A stretch of 64,000 nt of DNA, taken from Apoderus coryli. Its lineage: Eukaryota > Arthropoda > Insecta > Coleoptera > Attelabidae. Positions within the stretch are counted from its first letter, which is position 1; every line of letters begins with the position of its first letter. A program made the position numbers and the translations under genes. The notes below the pieces were generated by a model. It did no database searches and was not told the DNA's origin. It saw only the letters and a program-made list of their open reading frames with translations. Shown here piece by piece: positions 1-9,500 of this stretch. The stretch covers positions 5,716,342 through 5,780,341 of the forward strand of contig OU452216.1 of assembly GCA_911728435.2 (NCBI GenBank), in the 5' to 3' direction.

Positions 1-1110
1 ACAGCTGCAAAAGCCTTCTCGCTACTATCGCAGAACACGTGAATTTCTATATTCTTAGATTCTGAAATTTTGCGAGAGTAGCATCTGGGAATTTTGAATT
101 TCGATATACATTAACATTATTTAAATTATATACATAGTGTTTTCTTTTAACATATGAAACGATAACAAATAAAACAACAGTCTGTGAAAATTATTATTGT
201 TACTAATATACCTTAACTTCGAGTTCTTTTCAGCAGATTAATCAGTCACTACCACTTGTAATAGTAAGAAACAATGCAATTATATAATGACTCCTCAAAC
301 TGCAGAAAAACCCACTGGACGAAACTCCATACTTCTTTTCTCTGCCCATCAATATTCATGCTTTAGTGTGGGAAAAACCATGATAGCACTCCAATTATAT
401 ATTATTAATAATAGGTAGGTATTTCGACAATGTTTAGCGTTTCATCCCTCTAATCAAATTAATTCTTTCTGGAATATTCTTTGCACAAGGAAACACAACC
501 AATATATGGTTCTACTTTCCTATCTCTGTATTTATGTTTCCAAAACCCATAAAATAAACATGACGTTAAGACAATTCATTGCTTTTGACCGAAACAAGGT
601 CCTTAGAGCTTTATTACTTAAAAGATATGGTGACTTTTAGAATCTTTAAAATAATATTCACCAAAAGTATATTATTTCCTAGAAAATGTAGACACTTAAA
701 ACCCATTTCGTTATAAAAACAAGAAAAAAAATATATGGAATTTTCTACCAGGATATTGTATGCTTTAGTAAAAAGTTTTATCGATTTTTGATTTGCCACT
801 TAATAATGGACTACTTTTTCAAATCATTATTATAATGATGATTATTGGGAACCATCCAGACTGAGTTAATAACTGAGGATGAAGGTTTAAACCTTCTAAA
901 AATGTATCGCTAAAAACAGACAAAGGCAAATAAATAAGAAAGATTTGTGTAGGTGACGTATTTTTATTTGCCTTGTTCTAATATTGCACTTCACTGAGAG
1001 TATGGACTACTTCGTCAAATTCTTCAAAAACAATATATAAAAATTTAAGTCAGTATGAGATATGTGAAACATGTGCTGAACTAACAGATAAAGGATATAA
1101 AATAGCACTT
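1..1110. other. Upstream flank, no gene seen
   Basis: AT-rich sequence before the first trypsin promoter. Only short frames without homology or splice structure are present. I see nothing supportable here. Confidence 0.6.
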
Positions 1111-1138
1111 GAATTGTTATATCACTAGAATATTATAT

Positions 1139-1213
1139 TGATAACAGTAGGAAAATCTGAGAGCGTGCAAGTACTTCAAATTTGGCATTATCTCCAGTAA
1201 TATAATATAAATA
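1139..1213 (+). promoter_or_regulatory. Trypsin 1 core promoter with GATA-type sites and TATA box
   Basis: TGATAA lies at 1139-1144. An inverted AGATAA (read as TTATCT) lies at 1188-1193, and TATAAATA at 1206-1213, about 50 bp before the ATG. The block around the second site (ACTTCAAATTTGGC then TTATCTCC) is nearly repeated upstream of the second trypsin gene, where the surrounding sequence is otherwise different. WGATAR sites are the known targets of GATA factors, which drive midgut genes in insects. Gut expression is my inference. Confidence 0.6.
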
Positions 1214-1262
1214 GAGCAGTTTCCTTGTCTATGCCAGTAGTAGTACCTGAAATCGAAAGAAA

Positions 1263-4200
1263 ATGGTGAAAGTAATATCAGCAGTTCTTGCGCTTTTCGT
1301 TGTTGCTGCTTGTGGTAAGTACTCAATAACCAGCAATACATAATAGATAATATTATAACAGTTTTCTTCCTCGACTATGTAATAATCTGTACATTAATGT
1401 CATATTGTTGGTTAAATAATAATAAGTGGACTGTATAAGAACTGTATAGGAAAACAAGCGGCCAATAGACCTATAGTTGCAGTCCTCGCGGCAATAGTTC
1501 AACCTTAAAAATAAATTGAAAATATATCGATACATTTCTTGCATCTCTATTAATGAAAGAAACATACATATATGCACTTTGTGAAAAAATCTATGACATA
1601 TGAAATAAAATAAAATAAAATGAACAAAATTCTTAAAAGTAACTTGACGATCACATATTATTTATTTAAATTAATTTAGTTAATAATGTTGTACAAAAAG
1701 TAAAGTTTCTTGAATTAGATTCAAATTTCAAGAGCTGTGGCAAATGATTAAACATTTTGATGTATCAAAAAAATTTTTTTCATGAAACTAATAGTCTCCA
1801 TATATACATACAGGGTGGTCCAACGAAAAGTTTGCACCTAGCTTTTCTCTTTTTTTTGTAGTCGAATGCGAAAATGCTCGGACACGTCGATTTTGCTTTT
1901 GAGGGGGACACATTTTAAACATATTTTTCGATCTGCGCCTTTAACCCCCTAGCGGGGGTGAGTAACAACCCTAAAATTTTAAATGGAAAGAGGGGTCTAA
2001 TGACATATCATTTGAAAGGGCACAAAATTGTCTTTCTAATGATACCCTATTTGTCGAATTTTACTAAAACAGTTAATACGAAAACGACTTTAAAGACATT
2101 AAGCCGATAATTTTGGTATTAATGAGAAATACAAATAAGTTTTAATTATTACGACTGAAAACAACTACAATCATTTCTAAATTATTTACTTTGAAGAAAA
2201 ACGGGATTTCAAAAACACTATCTTATTTATCAGAACTAAATTCCTCACTAATCGTTTGCGTTTTTTGTTGAAATAAAAACTGCAGATACGTGTAGGAAAA
2301 GAATTTACACCGTTTATTTTAGTCTTTTCATTGATTCAGTTTGGTTGCTTCTCAAGTTATTTTACTTTTACCGTACAAAATGATTTATTCCATTCTAGAA
2401 CGAGTTGAAATTGTTAAACTTTATTTTCAAAATAATAGTAGTGCTAGACTTACGGCTCGCTTATTTAATGAGAGACATCCCGATAAAAATGTGAATGATG
2501 TGTACGTTGGCAAGTTAGTTAAAAAGTTTGTAGATACCGGATCTGTCTGTAATGTAAAACACCAGCCGCAGAAACCGATCAGAAATGAAGCTGTGGAAGT
2601 CGCTGTTTTAGGGCATGTTGAAATGGATCATAGTCAAAGTACCCGTCAACTAGCTGAAGCCTCAGGTGTCTCCCGTTCGTCCATAATACGAATTTTAAAA
2701 GCGTACAAATTTCATCCGTACAAAATCAAATTAGTACAGGAACTAAATGAGGATGATCCTGATAGAAGGCTGCAATTTTGTGAAGCAATGAGCCAGCGTT
2801 TAATTGAAGATCCGCAATTATTATTTAACATTTGTTTTTCCGACGAATGCACATTTTATTTGAATGGAGCTGTAAATAGGCACAATTGCCGTTACTGGGA
2901 TGACAGTAACCCACATTTATTCCGTGAGGTTCATACCCAGTATCCTCAAAAAATAAACGTCTGGTGTGGCATATTAGGAAATCATATTATAGGACCACTT
3001 TTTATTCCTGGAAATTTAACTGGTGAAGTGTACCTAAACATGCTTGAAGACACAATTGATCCTTTAATAACACAAATAATAGAAGATGACCAAAATCATA
3101 CTGCTGATCGGCTTTATTTCCAGCAAGATGGAGCACCTCCGCACTATGTGGCTCCTGTAAGACAGTTCTTAGATGACCGGTTCCCTGGACGGTGGATTGG
3201 AAGGAGGGGCCCAATTGAATGGCCTGCCAGGTCACCGGATTTATCGCCTTTAGACTTTTTTCTTTGGGGGCACTTAAAAAATAAATGTTTTGCCACGAAG
3301 CCCGAGTCCATAGAAGATCTTCGCCAACGCATTACAGAAGAGTGCAGAAACATAACACCTGATATGCTACAAAATGTTAGAAATAGATTTGAACAAAATC
3401 TGTATTATTGTATGGAATCAAATGGGTCACATTTTCAACATTTGTTAATGTAACGTTTTAATAAATCAATTTAACAGCTTGTTTACTTTTTTTACAAAGC
3501 AATGTTAAAACTAACAAACATTGGAATGTACTAACGATTGCAGGTGTTTTCACTCGCAATAATTAAAACTTATTTGTATTTCTCATTAATACCAAAATTA
3601 TCGGCTTAATGTCTTTAAAGTCGTTTTCGTATTAACTGTTTTAGTAAAATTCGACAAATAGGGTATCATTAGAAAGACAATTTTGTGTCCTTTCAAATGA
3701 TATGTCATTAGACCCCTCTTTCCATTTAAAATTTTAGGGTTGTTACTCACCCCCGCTAGGGGGTTAAAGGCGCAGATCGAAAAATATGTTTAAAATGTGT
3801 CCCCCTCAAAAGCAAAATCGACGTGTCCGAGCATTTTCGCATTCGACTACAAAAAAAAGAGAAAAGCTAGGTGCAAACTTTTCGTTGGACCACCCTGTAT
3901 ATTACATATATGATATGGAGAGCTAAAAAACAATTAGTGGATGCGACAGCCTTTTAATTTGCCAAAGGATATTATTTTCCGGGACATTATGTGATTATGT
4001 TTATGACTTCAGTTTGAATAATTATTTAAAGGAAATACATAGGTACCTACATATATTTAAATTTAGTGTTGGACATTCTTATTTCAAGTAAATTAGTCAT
4101 TAGTCAATATTCCAAAAATTTAATATGATAATTTCATTTCTAGGTGCTCCACGAGGCCAGGTCGACGAAAATGGTAGAATTGTTGGGGGTTCAACAGTAA

Positions 4201-4862
4201 ATATTGCATCTTACCCATACACTTTATCTCTGCAGAGTTTGAACAGACACTTTTGTGGAGCTGTCTTGGTATCCCGCAACATTGCATTGACTGCCGCTCA
4301 TTGTTTGGTACCTGGTCAATATGTTCTTTCCTGGATAAATGTTAGGGCTGGTTCTACAGCTTGGGCAAGTGGTGGACAAAGTTCACAAGTCACAAGAGTT
4401 GTTAACCATCAACAATACAGTACAAATTCGCAAGATTTCGATATTTCTGTTGTTTTCCTCACTACTGCTATTACTAACGCCAACGCACATCCTATCGCAT
4501 TAGCACCAGCTAACTTTAATCCAGGTGTTGGCACATACGCTACCATAACAGGATGGGGCACGTTGTCTGAGGGTGGTGCGAATCTACCGGCTAATTTGCA
4601 AATGGTTCAAGTGCCAACTATTGGACACAATCAATGTCGATCAACACTTGGAAACTTGTTCACTGCCAACATGTGGTGCGCTGGTTATGCTGCTGGTGGT
4701 AAAGATTCATGCCAAGGTGACTCTGGTGGCCCAGCGGTTATTAATAACGTTCTTGCCGGTTTGGTTTCCTGGGGATATGGTTGTGCTCGTGCTGGTCTTC
4801 CAGGAGTGTACGCTAGCGTCCCAGCTTTCAGATCGTGGATTACGCAAAATGCCGGTCTCTAG
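1263..4862 (+). CDS. Trypsin-like serine protease zymogen 1 (two exons)
   Basis: Exon 1 is 1263-1314 and exon 2 is 4144-4862, giving 256 aa. The ATG opens a hydrophobic signal peptide (residues 1-17) and is followed by a GTAAGT donor in phase 1; the acceptor TTTCTAG precedes 4144. A short propeptide ends at Arg29 before IVGG (30-33), the zymogen activation site. The triad is His70 (TAAHC), Asp117 (DIS) and Ser211 (GDSGGP). Asp205, six residues before Ser211, marks Arg/Lys specificity, and Gly residues line the S1 pocket (SWGYG). Six Cys form the three disulfides common in insect trypsins. It is most likely a secreted digestive trypsin. The 2.8-kb intron carries an intact mariner. Poly(A) signals ATTAAA (4926) and AATAAA (5042) follow. 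The paralog at 6523-11784 has the same structure. Confidence 0.95.
1459..1559 (-). repeat. Interspersed repeat R, copy 1
   Basis: On the minus strand this starts with CATTAATAGAGATGCAAGAA, then ATGTATCGAT, an AT-rich spacer, and a GGTTGAACTATT...GAGGACTG end. The same order of motifs recurs at 24910-25013 and, more diverged, at 27840-27960. No ORF, and not obviously tRNA-derived; possibly a short non-autonomous element. Confidence 0.6.
1811..3897 (+). mobile_element. Complete DD41D mariner-like transposon, copy 1
   Basis: A 2087-bp element flanked by TA duplications (1809-1810 and 3898-3899). It has very long terminal inverted repeats of about 340 bp (1811-2150 and 3558-3897) that I could follow with one mismatch. 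Outer ends read CAGGGTGGTCCAACGAAAAG. It carries one intact transposase and lies in the intron of trypsin gene 1, in the same orientation. A second copy of exactly the same length is at 29933-32019. By eye I noted only two substitutions between them (2020 and 3150 in this copy). This points to recent mobility. Confidence 0.95.
2380..3453 (+). CDS. IS630-Tc1-mariner transposase, DD41D type
   Basis: Cut-and-paste transposase of about 357 aa from the first ATG at 2380; an in-frame TTG at 2341 extends the frame but is not a plausible start. The N-terminal region (IVKLYFQNN, LVKKFVDTGSV) resembles the helix-turn-helix DNA-binding part of mariner-like proteins. The catalytic triad is visible: Asp in FSDECTF, Asp in QQDGAPPH, and Asp in DLSPLDFFLWG. 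I count 41 residues between the second and third Asp, which places it with DD41D (rosa-like) insect elements rather than DD34D mariner or DD34E Tc1. No stop or frameshift, so it may be functional. The protein is identical to that encoded at 30502-31575. Confidence 0.93.
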   Translation: MIYSILERVEIVKLYFQNNSSARLTARLFNERHPDKNVNDVYVGKLVKKFVDTGSVCNVKHQPQKPIRNEAVEVAVLGHVEMDHSQSTRQLAEASGVSRSSIIRILKAYKFHPYKIKLVQELNEDDPDRRLQFCEAMSQRLIEDPQLLFNICFSDECTFYLNGAVNRHNCRYWDDSNPHLFREVHTQYPQKINVWCGILGNHIIGPLFIPGNLTGEVYLNMLEDTIDPLITQIIEDDQNHTADRLYFQQDGAPPHYVAPVRQFLDDRFPGRWIGRRGPIEWPARSPDLSPLDFFLWGHLKNKCFATKPESIEDLRQRITEECRNITPDMLQNVRNRFEQNLYYCMESNGSHFQHLLM

Positions 4863-4925
4863 ATTTTCGATTGTGTAAAATACGCATAATATTGGTGTAA
4901 ATTATTTTTTTTCTTTGTACATACC

Positions 4926-5047
4926 ATTAAATATAATATCAAACAGTTTCATAGAGTTTAAATTTAAAATCATTACAAAGGAAGTCGAGTGTGAAAAAGA
5001 TCATCAAGAAAAACAATGTAAACTTGACATTAATTACAAGAAAATAA
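4926..5047 (+). promoter_or_regulatory. Trypsin 1 polyadenylation signals
   Basis: ATTAAA at 4926-4931, about 65 bp after the stop, and AATAAA at 5042-5047. Either could direct 3' processing of trypsin 1. Confidence 0.5.
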
Positions 5048-5679
5048 AATTTCAATAAGTGGTAGTCACAGGTCGATACAGCATACCAATAATTATTGGA
5101 GCATGTACCTATGGGGAAAGTAACTTGAGACTGAACAGTCCCTTCTTAGTAATTTCGGGAAGGTATGAGGGATCAATTTTCTCCTGTCGTCTGTGCAAAT
5201 TCAAGTCGCGTCTACAAAACTAAAGACGAATAACTCGGTAAGTTTGGATAGATACCTATTTTCAACTTAGATACTAAGTTACATTATCCAGCAATTCTAT
5301 AAACAAAACTATAAATCCATATTTCACGCAAATACCTACACAACTTCCATAAAAACACGCAAATTCTAAGCACTATTCACAATATCTATCGCCACTCGCC
5401 ACCCCATTTATGTTGGGCTTTAAACAATGGTCAATAAAATCACGTGATTTCTTTGGGCAGAAGCTAATCAGAAATAGCTCTTCTCTTATTAGGGTTGAAG
5501 TGTAGGTTATGTAGGGTTACGCCTACTTATGGATCCGAGCCATATCTTAATTTAATTTTAAAAAGAGAGTGGTGGGTCATCAGCAAAGCTTGCTGAATTG
5601 CTTGGGGAAGGTGACGGAGGGACTGATACTCTGGCGATTGAGGTAAAGCACAGAAGAGCTGGGTGTCGTTCCAGACAAA
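5048..5679. other. Intergenic, no gene seen
   Basis: No supported coding frame or repeat structure apart from the start of a retrotransposon fragment near the right end. Confidence 0.5.
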
Positions 5680-5845
5680 TAGTTCGGTTTCAGGGAGGCG
5701 CATAGTACGAAACAACAGATGCTCAAGATTGTTGAATATTCAGCCGAGTAGCTGTGTAGAGACAGCTCACGGGTGCACTGTTTCTGGACGTTGCAAGAGC
5801 CTTCGACAGAGTCTGCCATCAACCAACTTGCTAGTATCTATGTGA
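5680..5845 (+). pseudogene. Non-LTR reverse transcriptase fragment
   Basis: Two short frames carry RT hallmarks in the right order: FGFREAHSTKQQMLKIVEY (the GFR...ST block) and, after a frameshift, LFLDVARAFDRV (the motif A block around the first catalytic Asp, usually FLDVAKAFDRVWH). A stop follows. It is a 5'- and 3'-truncated relic. Confidence 0.7.
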
Positions 5846-6405
5846 AATTACACAGTGTTACTAATTTTATGGAAAAAACACATATCGATTGTTACACCGT
5901 ATATTAATAAAAAATAAATTTTAGCAAAAAGGCAAGAGCATATCAAGTTTCTCAAAGAAACAGTCTATCAATGAAAAAACAATCTTCAAATCGGATACGT
6001 GGTCTAGATATAAATTAGCATTAAATATCTGGTTATTTTTGGGTGGTGCGATAATTTCTTGGAGAAGGTATTATTGGGAAAAACCTTCATCGTAAGCAAG
6101 ATTTTAACGCCATTTGCATCAACTTTATGTCATGGAGCACCTAAAAATACAATGAATGCACATAATCTTTAAATTTTTGTCATACCTCATCTTAAGACAA
6201 ATATTCAAGAACAAAAATCTGACAGTTCGCACAATGACATTAATGGAAAACTATTAATACCGTGTAGTTCACAAATGACCTCCAAAATCAGAAAAAATAA
6301 AATAAATAAAAGTTAAAATCCTATAGTATGAAAATTGTCAATTAACAGACAATGGGCGAAACAGATATAGCACTTAAATCAATTTTAATATCTGTAATTG
6401 TTCTT
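5846..6405. other. Intergenic, no gene seen
   Basis: AT-rich, no supported frame. The second trypsin promoter begins at its right edge. Confidence 0.5.
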
Positions 6406-6411
6406 TTATAT

Positions 6412-6484
6412 TGATAAGGTAAATCTGAATATTTTTGAGAGCATGTACTTCAAATTTTGGCTTTATCTCCAACCATATATATAT
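6412..6484 (+). promoter_or_regulatory. Trypsin 2 core promoter with GATA-type sites and TATA box
   Basis: TGATAA at 6412-6417, inverted AGATAA (TTATCT) at 6463-6468 and a TATATATA box at about 6476-6484, in the same order as upstream of trypsin 1. The block ACTTCAAATTTTGGC then TTATCTCC is shared. This suggests shared regulation of the pair. Confidence 0.6.
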
Positions 6485-6522
6485 AGAAGACAATAGGCTG
6501 GTGTACCTGAAATTGCGGCAAA

Positions 6523-9500
6523 ATGGTGAAATTAATATTAGCAGTTCTTGCGCTTTTCGTTGTTGCTGTCTGTGGTAAGTAAAAACTAGTAAAATTTTAC
6601 TGTCTTAGTTAACTTCTTTTTCTGAACAACTTTTTTTTAATAACAGTATCTGCTACCTGAAATGTATTTTTCCAAGGAAATAGACAGGAGAAAAAGCAAA
6701 AACTCAAAGGACACTTAGGATTTTGAAATTTTGTGCAGTTACTTAATTTTTTCTTCAGAATAACTTTTCTTAATAATATTTTGTCGTAGCTTCCACCGAA
6801 AGGATACTTTACTAGTATAAAAAATCAGCATTTTCAAATTTGTAAAATTCTTTTTTAAGAAGATCGAACATCTATTTCTAGTTCATAATAATTATATTAT
6901 AAATTACGTTTATGATCATGTAGGTATTACTACTATATATGCGATATCTTTATAGCTGCTTTAACTATTTTATCCGAAGTAAAATCACGTTTATATTCTC
7001 TGACTGTCGAGCACTCGAAAGGCTTAAGACCATGGCAAATAGAATTCGTGCATTTTTAAAATAGTTTATCACAATCAAAACACTAAATGCAAAATATTAC
7101 AACAATTTAGTATTCGTTCGTTCATTTTTAAATAGTTTATCACAATCAAGACACTAAATGCACTAAATTTAGTATTCGTTTGTGCACTTTTAAAATAGTT
7201 TATCACAATCAAAACACTAAATGCAAAATCTTACAACAATTTAGTATTCGTTCGTTCATTTTTTAAATAGTTTATCACAATCAAAACACGAAATGCAAAA
7301 TATTACAACAATTTAGTATTCGTCCGTGTTTTTTTTAAATAGTTTGTCACAATCTAAAATCAAAACACTAGATGCAAAATATTACAATAATTTAGTATTC
7401 GTTTGTGCACTTTTGACAATAGTTTATCACAATCAAAACACTAAATGCAAAATATTACAATAATTTAGTATTAATAATAATAATACATTTATTTGCATTC
7501 AAATCATAACAACGTACAGATTAAGTCAGAATATTATAAATACATAACATAATAGTAAGTAAGTAAGTAAGTAAGTAACTTTATTCATGTTAATGCATTA
7601 CAGTAATGCTTACAATCGTCAGTGGTAACAAACACAATGTATAAAGCGTACAAGTAAACAACACAACTTATACTATTTACATGAGTCTTTCATAAACATA
7701 TAACATCACAGTTATAAAGTGTACACACAATAAAACATTTTACACGATAACAGTACTGTTAAAATAGTCATTCACGCTAAAAAAGGCTTTTGATAGAAGC
7801 CACGATTTAATCTTAGTTTTAAACAATTTGTCCGACAGGGACTTGACTTCAGTAGGAAGTTTATTATATAGCTTGGGAGCCAAATAGTTTGGTCCGTTCT
7901 GACATCTTTGAAGTCTTTGATATTCGACAATAAAGTGATCCCTATATCTGGTTTCATATCCGTGCAGATCCTGAGACCTGCTGTATGCACCACAATTTTT
8001 TTTTACATAGATCAGGCTCTCGAGGATGAACAACGATGGGAGTGTCAGAATATTATTATCTATAAAAGCCTGTCTGCAATCCTCTCCATATTTGAGGCCC
8101 TCCAGAACCCTAACTGCTTTCCTTTGCATACCAAATACCCTCGACGCACCAGCTGCGTGGCCCCACATCAAAATCGCATACGCAATGTGACTGTGAACCA
8201 GAGCAAAATAAGCAGTGCGCACTACACTCTTTGAAGCACACCGAGACAAGTTGCGCAAGGCAAACACACCCGACCTCAACCGTCTTGAGATAATCTCCGT
8301 GTGTTCATCCCATTTCAGTTTAGGATCCAACCACACGCCCAGGAACCTTACCACACCATCGCTACCACAGTAATTGTCGTTGGACTTGAGTGAAAACAGC
8401 ATTCGCATTGTCTTATTGGTATTCAGAAAGAGCTTATTAGATTCGAACCAGTTCGCAACAGCAGATTCTGCCTGAGAAGACTCAGCAAGAACGATATCCA
8501 GATTATTATTTCTGTATGTGAAAGCAGTGTCATCCGCAAACTGTTCGAACGTAAGATTTTCTTGATTTTGTATCGGTAAGTCATTCACAAAGATTAAAAA
8601 CAACAGTGGGCCCAACACAGAACCTTGAGGCACACCAATTGTAATTGGCAGACTTTCCGATATTCCTTTGTTAGTGCGTACTTTCTGAATACGTTCACTC
8701 AAGAAACTCGCCAACAGACTAACGCTTGAAGTATCAAACTTATAATATTTGAGCTTCCGCAGCAAGATATCGTGGGGAACGCAGTCAAATGCCTTACTCA
8801 AGTCACAGAAAACCGTGAGAGCACTTTGCCTTTTATTGAATGCATCAAGTATGCCCGAAATTAGATCATGGATGGCGGACACAGTGTTGCGACCACCACG
8901 AAAATACTGAATTGATATGCAAAATGTAGTTGAAAACAATTAAAAAAAAGTTCTAAGCTCAACCCCAAAATTCATAACTTTAGAACTAAATTTCTAATAC
9001 GTCCGACCAATAACTGCACTCCTTAGTCATGCCTTTTACTACAATCAAAGTTTACTACTTTCCACAAAAAATCTGAAAAGAAAAATTAAACAAAAAATCT
9101 ATTTGAAATCCAAAAGTCGATTCCTATATTTAAACTTAAAAGCTGTAACCCATAACTTTTTGAGTCCTCTGGTATGTTAATGTATAGCATATAAATTTGG
9201 TAAGTAAATGATCTCTTGAATAATGAAGTTTTGTGAGGCGGGGGCGAAATAAGTCCGCGAAAACGTAAGTTCAACGTATGAACATCAGTCCTATATTTAA
9301 CTTTATTAGAGAGGTATGGAGGACGATGGTTATTTATTATATTATGAAATAAAACTAGCGAATGTAGCTTTCTTCGATCCTGCATGCTCAGCCACATAGC
9401 CTCTCTCAATTTGTGCGAAACGGGCTCAAATTTTCTAATTCCATACACGAATTCTAAGGCATGATTTCTGAACCTTTTGAATTCTCTCTTTATCAGAACA

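Noticed and set aside
614..1577. Small minus-strand frames near the first trypsin promoter
   Set aside because: AT-rich sequence, overlapping promoter and repeat R; no recognisable protein features.
2341..2379. Longer transposase start at 2341 (and 30463)
   Set aside because: It begins with TTG. The first ATG at 2380 (30502) gives the conserved start of the DNA-binding region.
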